Source: Roseiarcus sp963820095
GTDB taxonomy: Bacteria > Pseudomonadota > Alphaproteobacteria > Rhizobiales > Beijerinckiaceae
DNA length: 64,000 bases
NCBI GenBank assembly: GCA_963820095.1
Contig: CAWFZA010000015.1
Coordinates: forward strand, 68,527-132,526
Reading direction: 5' to 3'
Shown here in pieces: positions 27,802 through 35,754 of this stretch. The notes below the pieces were generated by a model. It made no database searches. It saw nothing but the letters and a program-made list of their open reading frames with translations, and was not told where the DNA came from. The position numbers and the translations under genes are program-made. The number at the start of each line of letters is the position of its first letter. Within the stretch, counting starts at the first letter, position 1.

Positions 27802-28011
27802 TCAGGCCGGCTGCAAATTGTCCGCTGAGGATTTGCCGGTGCGCCTGTCGGCAACGACCTCGTATGCAATTTTCTGCCCTTCATTCAGGTCGCGCATGCC
27901 AGCCCGTTCGACCGCGCTGATATGGACGAATACGTCGGCGCCGTCGGCGTCAGGTTGGATGAACCCGAAGCCCTTTGTTGCATTGAACCATTTCACTGTG
28001 CCGGTCGCCAG
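27802..28011 (-). CDS. Cold-shock domain protein with an apparent CTG start
   Basis: A single cold-shock domain protein of about 69 residues. RNP1 (KGFGFIQ) and RNP2 (VFVHISAV) are intact, and GTVKWFNATKG is the normal opening. Homologues begin with ATG-GCG-ACC-GGC; here that first codon is CTG at 28009-28011, and GGAG lies exactly five bases upstream of it. An ATG at 28059 is in frame, but the ribosome binding site would then be inside the coding region. I therefore take CTG as the working start, or as a mutated ATG. These proteins melt RNA structure during cold or stationary phase. The gene is divergent from the DUF938 gene. Confidence 0.82.
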   Translation of the reverse strand: MATGTVKWFNATKGFGFIQPDADGADVFVHISAVERAGMRDLNEGQKIAYEVVADRRTGKSSADNLQPA

Positions 28012-28243
28012 ATGCGCTCCTCTCGAATAGGCCGACGAACCTAGCCGAACTCTATTCATTGCAAGGCGAGATCCAGGCGATCAGCGAGGGCGTTGTCGTC
28101 ACGTCCCGAGAGGTCGCGTGGTTGCGACAATGATGCGACAATGAGGCCGTGCCGTAGACGCCTCGAACCGAATCAGGGGAAACCTCTGCAACGAAAGCGT
28201 GTGGCGTAAGCGAGGCCAAAGCGAAGTTGAAAATGCGAGGAAG

Positions 28244-28852
28244 ATGATCGATCACCGCCAGCACGCGCCCGCGACAGTCCGCAATCGCGATTTCATTCTC
28301 GATGTCCTTCGAGATGTCCTGCCGATGACGGGTGTCATCCTCGAAATCGCAAGCGGCTCGGGTGAGCACGTCGTTCATTTTGCGAGAAATCTCCCGAGTC
28401 TCGTTTTCCAACCTTCGGATCCTGAACCGGAAGCCCTGCTGAGTGTCGCCGCATGGGTGAAGGACGCACAGGTCACGAATGTTCGCACGCCGATTGTCCT
28501 GGACGCTTTGCAATCGCCTTGGCCGATCGCTTCGGCTGACGGCATCATCTGCATCAACATGGTCCACATCTCGCCTTGGGACGCGACGATCGGATTGATC
28601 ACAGGTGCGGCTGCGACACTTCCACCAGGGTCACCCCTCTATCTCTATGGCCCCTACAGACGAAAAGGGGTCGCAACGGCCCCGAGCAACGAAGCGTTCG
28701 ATCGGAACCTTCGCGATCGCAACCCGACCTGGGGCCTGCGAGACCTCGAGGCGGTCGCTGCAATAGCGCAGTCCGTTGGATTCTCGGTTCCCACGGTCAC
28801 CGAAATGCCGGCAAACAATCTGAGCGTGGTGTTTCGCTGCCTAAGCCGATGA
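28244..28852 (+). CDS. DUF938 family SAM-dependent methyltransferase-like protein
   Basis: A 202-residue protein of the DUF938 family, which has a class I methyltransferase fold. Motif I reads VILEIASGSGEHVVHFA, preceded by ATVRNRDFILDVLRDVL. The acidic loop VFQPSDPEPEAL and the segment CINMVHISPWDAT are family hallmarks, and GPYRRKGVATAPSNEAFD follows. The substrate is unknown. I chose the ATG at 28244, with GAGGAAG directly upstream; a GTG 45 bases earlier is possible. Its stop overlaps the start of the exonuclease III gene in an ATGA junction. Confidence 0.85.
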   Translation: MIDHRQHAPATVRNRDFILDVLRDVLPMTGVILEIASGSGEHVVHFARNLPSLVFQPSDPEPEALLSVAAWVKDAQVTNVRTPIVLDALQSPWPIASADGIICINMVHISPWDATIGLITGAAATLPPGSPLYLYGPYRRKGVATAPSNEAFDRNLRDRNPTWGLRDLEAVAAIAQSVGFSVPTVTEMPANNLSVVFRCLSR

Positions 28853-29619
28853 AGATCGCCAGTTTCAATATCAACAACATCAATCGTCGCCTGATCGAAC
28901 CTCATGAACTGGCTCCGCGAAGCCGAGCCCGACATCGTGTGCCTTCAGGAGATCAAAGCCGCGGACACCGAATTCCCAACAGAAGCAATCCGCCAAGCCG
29001 GCTATCACGCGGTTTTTCGTGGGGAGACGCGCTGGAATGGCGTAGCGATTCTTGCGCGGTGGCCTCCGGTCGTCACTCGCATGGATTTGCCAGGCGACGC
29101 CGCCGATGGGCAATGCCGCTATCTCGAGGCGGCCGTCAACGGCGTGCTCGTCGCCTCGATCTACGCTCCCAATGGAAACCCCCAGCCCGGTCCCAAATTC
29201 GATTACAAGCTCGCTTGGATGAAACGCTTGAACGCCCACGCCGCTCAACTTTACGCGACTGGAGCGCCCGTCGTATTGGCCGGAGACTACAACGTTGCGC
29301 CGACCGACCTCGACATCTACCCCACGAAGTCCTGGGATCGATAACGCGCTCGTACAGCCGCAGAGCCGCGAGGCGTATCAGACCCTTCTCGCGCAAGGTT
29401 GGACAGACGCCATTCGCGCGCTCCATCCCAAAGAACCGATGTACACGTTTTGGGACTACAAGCGGCAGCGTTGGGAGCGCGATGCTGGTCTTCGTCTCGA
29501 CCACATTCTGCTGAGTTTCGCGGTGACGGAGCGCTTGATGGAGGCGGGCGTTGATCGACAAACACGAGGAATGGAGAACGCCAGCGACCACGCGCCCGTT
29601 TGGGTCCTGCTTGCGAGAT
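28849..29619 (+). pseudogene. xthA: Exodeoxyribonuclease III (Xth family), two frameshifts
   Basis: An endonuclease/exonuclease/phosphatase-fold repair enzyme that acts at abasic sites. The opening MKIASFNINNINRR, the metal-binding glutamate in DIVCLQEIKAADTEFP, SIYAPNGNPQPGPKFDYKL, VLAGDYNVAPTDLDIY, and the C-terminal RLDHILLS and ENASDHAPVWV are all present, but in three frames. An extra base occurs near 28896 and another near 29336. Joined, they give an almost complete protein of about 257 residues. No stop codon follows at the usual place: the third frame runs on into the 5'-3' exonuclease below. The start overlaps the upstream DUF938 stop. Confidence 0.82.
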
Positions 29620-29786
29620 GGATCTGGACCGCCGCGCAAGCTCCGCTTCGAGGATCAAGCAACCAAACAACCGATCCAACGATCACAGCTTTGCCAAAGG
29701 CGCAGCGATCGGCTCACCGGACTGGCTTTGGTAGGGGACGAAAAGGGCTCCCCGCGAGGATTAGTCGGCCCCCGCCCTCGGGCCGC

Positions 29787-30605
29787 CCGCTGTTGGTAGT
29801 CGACGGCGACTCCTTCGCCCATCGCTCATATCACGCGTTGCCAAAGACCATTCGCCGCAGCGACGGCAAGGCGGCGGGCGCTATCCTCGGCTTCGCGAAC
29901 TTCGTGTTACGCCTCTACGTCGACGAGCAGCCCCGCGCGGTTATCGTCGGCTGGGACAGCTTGGAGGCGCCGACGAAACGCCACGAAATGTTTCCCGCTT
30001 ATCAGAGCGGGCGAGAGTTCGATGATGATCTGATCGAGCAACTGAATGTCCTGCCGGAACTTGTCACCGCGCTTGGATTTGCGAACGCCAAAGCACCGGG
30101 GTTCGAAGCAGACGACTTTCTCGCCGCCGCGGTGGCTGCAGAGGAACGCGCTGGCGGCTCCGCGTTGGTCGCAAGTGGGGATCGGGATTCTTTCCAACTG
30201 GCCTCGCCGCGCACCACGATCCTGTACCCGTCGCGGGGCGGGGAATTAGCGCGCATCGGGCCCGAAGAGGTTCGTCAACGCTATGGCGTCGATCCAAACC
30301 AAGTGCCGGACTTCATTGCACTCCGTGGTGATCCGTCTGACAAGTTGCCTGGCGCCGCCGGAGTCGGACCAAAGCGCGCTGCTCAATTGGTGCGAAGGTT
30401 CGGGACACTTGAGAACGCACTTGAGGCCGGTCTCTTTAAAACTCAGGCCCCGATGCTCCGCCTTTATCGGCTGATCGCGACGATGAATGCGAAAGCGCCG
30501 CTACCGCCGCTCGCCGATCAGCCGCCAACATGGAGCTCGGCGTCGACCTTTGCGCGCGATTGGGGACTGAACCAGTTGGCGGACCGTTTGGATGGGATGG
30601 CTTGA
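29787..30605 (+). CDS. 5'-3' exonuclease (FEN/PolA N-terminal type)
   Basis: A stand-alone relative of the 5'-nuclease domain of DNA polymerase I. Metal-binding acidic residues are visible in VVDGDSFAHRSYHALP, APGFEADDFLAAAV and ASGDRDSFQLA, and the helix-hairpin-helix that binds DNA is in LPGAAGVGPKRAAQLV. The C-terminus WGLNQLADRLDGMA is typical. The domain starts at about 29787 with PLLVVDGD, but no ATG precedes it. The frame is open back into the exonuclease III gene, so the true start (perhaps a TTG near 29690) or a real fusion cannot be settled from sequence. Both neighbours are DNA repair nucleases. Confidence 0.82.
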   Translation, partial: PLLVVDGDSFAHRSYHALPKTIRRSDGKAAGAILGFANFVLRLYVDEQPRAVIVGWDSLEAPTKRHEMFPAYQSGREFDDDLIEQLNVLPELVTALGFANAKAPGFEADDFLAAAVAAEERAGGSALVASGDRDSFQLASPRTTILYPSRGGELARIGPEEVRQRYGVDPNQVPDFIALRGDPSDKLPGAAGVGPKRAAQLVRRFGTLENALEAGLFKTQAPMLRLYRLIATMNAKAPLPPLADQPPTWSSASTFARDWGLNQLADRLDGMA

Positions 30606-30855
30606 CCTTGCGGTCAGGAATGTCGCGAAAGGCAGTTGGTGGACATTCCCTGCACGGGCCGGAACATCATAGTTGCGATTGGATCAACCGTCGAAGAATG
30701 GGCGCTTACGCTGCGGATCGGATTTGACGCATATCCCGAGAGTGCGCAGCGTCGCCCCGAAAAAGGTGGGTTTCCCTACGAATTAGCGGTCATCGACCGC
30801 CACAACAATTCGCTTGCGGCCGGCCTCGTGCAGTTTGGGCAGAATGCTGGAAGGG

Positions 30856-31336
30856 ATGAAAAGCATGGCCGCCAGCCCCTATGGCTTTTGGACGTCTCCC
30901 TTAACCTCCGACCTCGTCGTCGCCGACTCGATCCGTCTCGAGCAGGTCGCGCTCGACGGCGACGCAATCTATTGGACCGAGACCCAACCGCACAAGCAGG
31001 GACGAACTTTCGTCTACCGCGTCGGCGCGGACGGGGAGCCGGAACGCGTGACGCCCGACGACGCCAATACTTTCAGCGTTCGATCACGCGCACACGAGTA
31101 TGGCGGCGGGGCGTTCGTCGTCAGCGACGGTGTGATCTATCTCGAACAATATCGATCAACGGCTCTATCGCCAGGATGCGGACCGGCGGCCGAGCCCGAT
31201 CACGCCCGCTCCAGCCGGAGCCGCTGCGGACGTGTTCCGGTACGCAGACGGCGTCATCGACCGCCGGCGGCGGCGCATGGTTTGCGTCCGGGAAGATCAC
31301 ACTGGGGCAGGAGAGGCGATCACGACTTTAGACTAA
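30856..31336 (+). pseudogene. N-terminal fragment of an S9 family peptidase
   Basis: About 160 residues that match the start of a prolyl-oligopeptidase-type (S9) acylaminoacyl peptidase: SPLTSDLVVADSIRLEQVAL, DAIYWTETQPHKQGR and VRSRAHEYGGGAFVV, then in another frame DQRLYRQDADRRPSPIT and RRMVCVREDHTGAGEA. The frame changes near 31155. The similarity stops at a TAA at 31334-31336. The remaining 500 residues, with the catalytic hydrolase domain, are absent. The break coincides with the left edge of the coniferyl alcohol/ferulate block. This is a dead remnant. Confidence 0.8.
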
Positions 31337-31534
31337 TCTGGCTGCAGCCGGCGCCAAAGGCCCTCCGGCAGAACTGCGGCCAGAAGGCCAGCCGCGAGCG
31401 CGCCGAGTGCGGCGGTCGCGGCCCGGCCGTACCACGTCGGGCGGGGAGCTTCGCAAAATGTGCTCACAAGGTGGCGTGGTGCTTCGATCTGGGCGGAAGC
31501 GATCCCGGCCGCCTTCACTCCCTTTCCAGACGCG

Positions 31535-32320
31535 TCAAAATCCGAGCACGCTCGCGTTGATGGAGGCTTCGAGCCCGCCGTCGACCGGCAGATTCGCGCC
31601 GTTGATCCAGCGCGCCCCGTCGGAGCAGAGGAAGAGTGCGGCCGGCGCCACATCCGCCGCCGTGCCCGGACGCCCGACGCGAGCGATGTCGTCGTCGACC
31701 CGCGCGTCGCCGAAGAGCTGCCGGAACTCCTTGAAGATGGGCGTCACGACAGGCCCGGGACTCACCGCGTTGACCCGCAGGCCGCGCGCCTTGAAGAGCG
31801 GCTGATGGGCCGCCTGCATGGTCCACAAGATGACCAATTCCTTCGACAGCGGATAACCTTCGCCGTCGGCAACGTTGTGCGCCTTAAGGAGCTTCGCGAT
31901 GTCGGGGAACCCTTGGGCCGCGACAAGCGCTTTGGCCCTCGCGAGATTGGTGCGCCAGCCATAGCCCGCGATCGACGCGACGTTCACGATCGCGCCCCCT
32001 TCGCGGATGCGCAGCGCGACGGCCTCAGTCAGAGCACGCAAGCCGTAGAAGTTGATGGCGAGCGTCTTCGCGGCGCCGAGGACGCCGGAGACGCCGGCCA
32101 CATTGCAAAGCGCGTCGAAGCGCTGCGGCAGGGAGTCGACGATCTCCGCCACGCCCTGCGCGGAGCCGATGTCGGCCCTGATGAAGGCCTCGAGCGGCTG
32201 CGCGGGATCCCTGACGTCGACCCCGATCACGTCCGCCCCGAGGGCGCCGGCGAGTTCGCGGATCCTGGCGCCGATGCCAGACGAGATCCCGGTCACGACG
32301 ATCGTCTTGCCGAGCAGCAA
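31535..32320 (-). CDS. calA: Coniferyl-alcohol dehydrogenase (short-chain dehydrogenase)
   Basis: NAD-dependent short-chain dehydrogenase resembling coniferyl-alcohol dehydrogenases. The cofactor motif is TGISSGIGARI, the conserved aspartate and CNVAGVSG follow, and the catalytic Y-x3-K lies in the unusual GYPLSKELVILWT. The C-terminal half (NAVSPGPVVTPIFKEF, then LCSDGARWINGANLPVDGG) is the diagnostic part of this subfamily. I chose the TTG at 32320, with GGGAGG eight bases upstream, because the protein then opens at LLLGKTIVVTG. The gene lies at the end of a minus-strand unit behind the importer genes. It would convert coniferyl alcohol to coniferaldehyde. Confidence 0.83.
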   Translation of the reverse strand: MLLGKTIVVTGISSGIGARIRELAGALGADVIGVDVRDPAQPLEAFIRADIGSAQGVAEIVDSLPQRFDALCNVAGVSGVLGAAKTLAINFYGLRALTEAVALRIREGGAIVNVASIAGYGWRTNLARAKALVAAQGFPDIAKLLKAHNVADGEGYPLSKELVILWTMQAAHQPLFKARGLRVNAVSPGPVVTPIFKEFRQLFGDARVDDDIARVGRPGTAADVAPAALFLCSDGARWINGANLPVDGGLEASINASVLGF

Positions 32321-32349
32321 TGCAATTCCCTCCCTTGGACCCGCGCGCC

Positions 32350-33372
32350 TCAGCGCGGGGCCGGCTGATTGGTCTTTGTCCGCGGTTCGCCTTCGAGCCG
32401 CAGCCGGTAGCCGATGGGCAGGAGCCGCAGCGCCGCGTGGTCCTCGACCCAACCCCATATGCCGCGCGGAAAGGCGAGCGCGAAGACGAGCGCCGTCGCG
32501 CCGAGCCCCACGAGATACCAGACACCCGCTTCGCCAAACCAGGCTTCGATGCCGAAGAAGACGATTGCGCCAAGGATCGCGCCTTCGAATGTGCCGAGCC
32601 CGCCGACCAGCGCCATGAAAATCATGTACGCCGTCCAGAGCGGACTAAAATAGGCCTTCGGCTGGAAGGTGAGCGCCGTCGCGACATAGAGCGCGCCCGC
32701 AAGCGCCGCTCCGAAGGCGGCGAGCACGAAGACAAGACGCTTCGCCGAGGCGACCCGCACGCCGATCGACTCGGCTGCCTCTTCGTTGTCGCGGATGGCG
32801 CGGATGGCCGCCCCGAGCGGGCTCCGCAACAGCCAGAAGACAAGCGCGAGCAGAAGCGTCATGGACGCGAGCGCCGACCAGTAGGTGACTTCCCGGCGCG
32901 TTTCGATGGAATAGGCGTTGAGCTCGATGAGCGAGGTCCCGGTCTCGCCGCGAACGAGCGTATCGAGATTGACGAGCAGATGGGCGAGCTCCGACACGAC
33001 CCACATGCCGATGGCGAATTCCCCCCCGCGGAGCCGCAACATCACGGCCGAAAGCGGAAGCGACAGCAACCCGACGATCACCGCGCCGAGGAACAGCGAG
33101 GGATAGACGCTCACGCCTAAGCTCGCTAGCCGCACCGCGGCATAGGCGCCGAGCCCGAAGAACGCCTGCTGCCCGATCGACACCAGGCCGCAGAAGCCGA
33201 CGAGCGCGTTCCACATCACGGCGAGGATGACGTAGATGAAGAGCGTCGTCAGCTTGTCGACCGCGTTGGCGCTGAAGATCGCCGGCCCGCAGGCGAGCGC
33301 CGCAAGGATGACGGCCGCGGCGGCCATCGCGATCCGCGAAGCCGCCGTCCAGCGCTCGACGACCGCCTTCAC
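32350..33372 (-). CDS. livM: Branched-chain-type ABC transporter permease LivM
   Basis: One of two membrane subunits of a HAAT-family importer. The protein has about ten hydrophobic segments, and its family motif lies in NALVGFCGLVSIGQQAFFGLGAY. The cytoplasmic coupling loop is RAIRDNEEAAESIGV. The start is a GTG at 33372, overlapping the stop of the livH gene in a GTGA junction, with GGGAGC upstream. At 340 residues it is typical. Given its neighbours, the substrate is probably an aromatic monomer such as ferulate or coniferyl alcohol rather than leucine (inference). Confidence 0.9.
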   Translation of the reverse strand: MKAVVERWTAASRIAMAAAAVILAALACGPAIFSANAVDKLTTLFIYVILAVMWNALVGFCGLVSIGQQAFFGLGAYAAVRLASLGVSVYPSLFLGAVIVGLLSLPLSAVMLRLRGGEFAIGMWVVSELAHLLVNLDTLVRGETGTSLIELNAYSIETRREVTYWSALASMTLLLALVFWLLRSPLGAAIRAIRDNEEAAESIGVRVASAKRLVFVLAAFGAALAGALYVATALTFQPKAYFSPLWTAYMIFMALVGGLGTFEGAILGAIVFFGIEAWFGEAGVWYLVGLGATALVFALAFPRGIWGWVEDHAALRLLPIGYRLRLEGEPRTKTNQPAPR

Positions 33373-34271
33373 CGGGCCGCTCCCGGCGCGAAGATTTGCC
33401 GAACGCGCATCCCGAGGTCGCCGAAGAAGAGCCGGGCGAACAGGACGATGAAGAAGGCCAGGTGCCCCCCGATCAGGAAGCCCTGCGGATTGATGAGCGC
33501 CCCGAGGCTTTGCGCGACGCCGAGCGCGATCCCGCCCGCGAGCGTCCCCCATAACGATCCCGCCCCGCCGATCACCGACGCTTCGAAAGCGAAGATGAGC
33601 TGCGGAGAGCCGGCATAAGGGTCGAAGGTCGCGCGCATGCCGAGGAAGGCGCCTGCGACAGCGACAGTCGCCATGGCGATGGCCGCCGCGACGGCGTTCA
33701 CGCGCCGCGCATTGACGCCAACGAGCCCCGCCGTATCCGAATCCTCGGCCGTCGCTCGGATGGCGCGGCCGATCGGAGTATAGTCGAGGAGAAGCTGGAT
33801 GCCGCCGAGCAAGGCGAGCGCCGCCGCGAAGGTGAGAGCCGCGAGCTTGCCGATCGCGATGTCGTCGGTGAGCGACCAGCTGTCGTAGGCGAGGTCGCCG
33901 ATCGAGGGCGCGAGCGAACGCGTGTCCGCCCCGAAAGCCTCGAACAGCAGATTGTCGATGATGATCGAGAGCCCGAAGGTCGAGAGCACCGGCACGAGCA
34001 GACCGCCGCGCGCGCTGCGCTCGAGGACGAAGCGCTGCAGAGCGAGCCCGATCAGCGCCATGACGGGGACGACCAGAACGAGGCCGAGGAAGGCGTTGAT
34101 CCCGTAGCGGTCGGACAGAACGAAAAGCGCGTAAGCGGCCAGGACCGCGAGGCTGCCGTGCGCGAGATTGATGATCCGCATCACGGTGAACATGAAGGAG
34201 AGACCGCAGGCGATCACAGCGTAGTAGCCGCCGAGCAGCACGCCCTGGATGATCTGGTTGAGGAGGATCAC
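33369..34271 (-). CDS. livH: Branched-chain-type ABC transporter permease LivH
   Basis: The second membrane subunit of the importer, with 300 residues and eight or so hydrophobic segments. Its opening LNQIIQGVLLGGYYAVIACGL and MFTVMRIINLAHGSLAVL are LivH signatures, and the coupling helix is RAIRATAEDSDTAGLVGVNA. It starts with a GTG at 34271 that overlaps the stop of the upstream ATPase gene (GTGA) and ends in another GTGA with livM. It is predicted to form the translocation pore with LivM. Confidence 0.9.
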   Translation of the reverse strand: MILLNQIIQGVLLGGYYAVIACGLSFMFTVMRIINLAHGSLAVLAAYALFVLSDRYGINAFLGLVLVVPVMALIGLALQRFVLERSARGGLLVPVLSTFGLSIIIDNLLFEAFGADTRSLAPSIGDLAYDSWSLTDDIAIGKLAALTFAAALALLGGIQLLLDYTPIGRAIRATAEDSDTAGLVGVNARRVNAVAAAIAMATVAVAGAFLGMRATFDPYAGSPQLIFAFEASVIGGAGSLWGTLAGGIALGVAQSLGALINPQGFLIGGHLAFFIVLFARLFFGDLGMRVRQIFAPGAAR

Positions 34272-34999
34272 GTGAGCCGCGCTTCCGGCTGGCGGCCGGC
34301 GCGGAGACCGAAATAAGCCTGCGTCACCTCATCCCGGGTGAGCGACTCCGTCGGTCCTTCGATCGCGACAGCGCCCTCGAGCATGCAGATCGTGCGATTC
34401 GCCGCGGCCATCGCTCGCTTGAGATCCTGCTCGACGAGGATCATCGCGACGCCGAGCGACTTCAGCCTCTCAAGCCCCGCGTAGACGCGGTCCACGATGA
34501 GCGGCGAGAGGCCGAGCGAGATCTCGTCGAGCAGGATGAGTTCCGGGTTCATCATGAGCGCCCGGCCGATCGCGGTCGCCTGCTGCTCACCGCCGGACAG
34601 CGATCCGGCGAGACTTCTGCGGCGGGGCTTGAGGTTGGGGAAAGCCTCCATGACCACGTCCACCGTCCACGGACCCGCGCGGCCCGCCGAGCGGGCGAGC
34701 ATGAGATTCTCTTCGACCGTCAGGCGCGAGAAGAGCCGTCGGCCTTCCGGCACGAGAGCGACGCCAAGCGCCGCGCGCGCGTAAGCCGGAAGCGCGCCGA
34801 TGTCGTTTCCCTTGAAAAGCACCCGTCCGCCCGCGAGCGGATGGGCGCCCGCGATCGTTCGCAGCAAGGTCGTCTTGCCCGCGCCGTTGGCGCCCACAAG
34901 CGCAATCGTCTCCCCGGGTTCAATCGTCAGGCTCAGCCCGCGCACGGCCTGCAACTGGCCGTGGCGCGCTTCGAGCCTTTCGACGGCGAGCAGCGTCAC
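34268..34999 (-). CDS. livF: Branched-chain-type ABC transporter ATPase LivF
   Basis: Cytoplasmic ATPase of 243 residues. Walker A is GANGAGKTT, the signature LSGGEQQ is intact, Walker B is LILLDEISLGLSP (with SLGLSP typical of LivF), and the switch histidine is replaced in VEQDL as usual for LivF. The GTG at 34999 overlaps the livG stop in GTGA, and GGAGGAACGGT is an excellent ribosome binding site. Longer readings upstream would run through livG. It probably pairs with LivG. Confidence 0.92.
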   Translation of the reverse strand: MTLLAVERLEARHGQLQAVRGLSLTIEPGETIALVGANGAGKTTLLRTIAGAHPLAGGRVLFKGNDIGALPAYARAALGVALVPEGRRLFSRLTVEENLMLARSAGRAGPWTVDVVMEAFPNLKPRRRSLAGSLSGGEQQATAIGRALMMNPELILLDEISLGLSPLIVDRVYAGLERLKSLGVAMILVEQDLKRAMAAANRTICMLEGAVAIEGPTESLTRDEVTQAYFGLRAGRQPEARLT

Positions 35000-35730
35000 A
35001 CCGTTCCTCCGCCGAGATAAGCCTCGACCACTCTGGAATCGGACATGACCGCCCGCGGATCGCCGTCTGCGATGACCTTGCCCGCATCCATGCAGACGAG
35101 CCGCTCGGCGACGCGGAGAAGAATGTGAACGATATGCTCGATCCACACCAGCGCGACGCCGGTCCGCTTGAGCTCGAGGATGATGTCGACGAGTTCGCCC
35201 GCCTCCGCGTCGGTCAAGCCGCCGCCGATCTCGTCGAGAAGCAGAACCTCGGGATTGGTGGCGAGCGCCCGCGCAAGCTCGAGACGCTTGCGGTCGATGA
35301 GCCCCAGCGTTTCGGCCCGCCTGTTGGCGATCGCGGTCATGCCAGTGAGCGCGAGCGCCGCGATCGCCTTGTCGTAGGCGGCATCGCCGGCGAGGCCCGC
35401 GCCATGAGCCGACGCCGCGAACACGTTCTCGAACACGGTCATGCCGCCGAACGGGCGCGGGATCTGGTGTGTGCGCACGAGCCCCCGCCGGCAGCGCTCG
35501 GCCGTCGAAGCGCCCGTGACGTCCTCGCCGTGAAAGCGGACCCTGCCGCTTGTCGGGGCATGCGCCCCGACCAGCACGCTGAGCAGGGTCGTCTTGCCGG
35601 CGCCATTGGGGCCGACGATGCCGACCGCCTCGCCCCGCGCGAGCGAGAAATCGACCCCGTCCAGCACTGTCAGCGCGCCGAAGGTCTTCATCAGGCCTTC
35701 GGCTTCGAGGAGGGTGGCGTCAGGGGACAT
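34996..35730 (-). CDS. livG: Branched-chain-type ABC transporter ATPase LivG
   Basis: Cytoplasmic ATPase of 244 residues with Walker A GPNGAGKTT, the LivG-type loop VRTHQIPRPFGGMTVFENV, Walker B VLLLDEIGGGLTD and WIEHIVH as switch region. The signature region LGLIDRKRLELARAL deviates from LSGGQ, which is common in LivG proteins. It starts with the ATG at 35730, 24 bases after the binding-protein gene. The gene is part of a continuous minus-strand unit in the order binding protein, livG, livF, livH, livM, coniferyl-alcohol dehydrogenase. Confidence 0.9.
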   Translation of the reverse strand: MSPDATLLEAEGLMKTFGALTVLDGVDFSLARGEAVGIVGPNGAGKTTLLSVLVGAHAPTSGRVRFHGEDVTGASTAERCRRGLVRTHQIPRPFGGMTVFENVFAASAHGAGLAGDAAYDKAIAALALTGMTAIANRRAETLGLIDRKRLELARALATNPEVLLLDEIGGGLTDAEAGELVDIILELKRTGVALVWIEHIVHILLRVAERLVCMDAGKVIADGDPRAVMSDSRVVEAYLGGGTV

Positions 35731-35754
35731 GGGCGCTCGCGCGCACCCGTCGGC

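Noticed and set aside
31333..31534. Minus-strand frame with a hydrophobic C-terminus between the SDR gene and the S9 fragment
   Set aside because: Most of it runs through the end of the dehydrogenase gene in another frame, it has no start of its own, and I recognise no family.
34996..35146. Longer LivF reading beginning at 35146
   Set aside because: It would overlap livG by 150 bases, whereas the GTG at 34999 has an ideal ribosome binding site and aligns with the family start.
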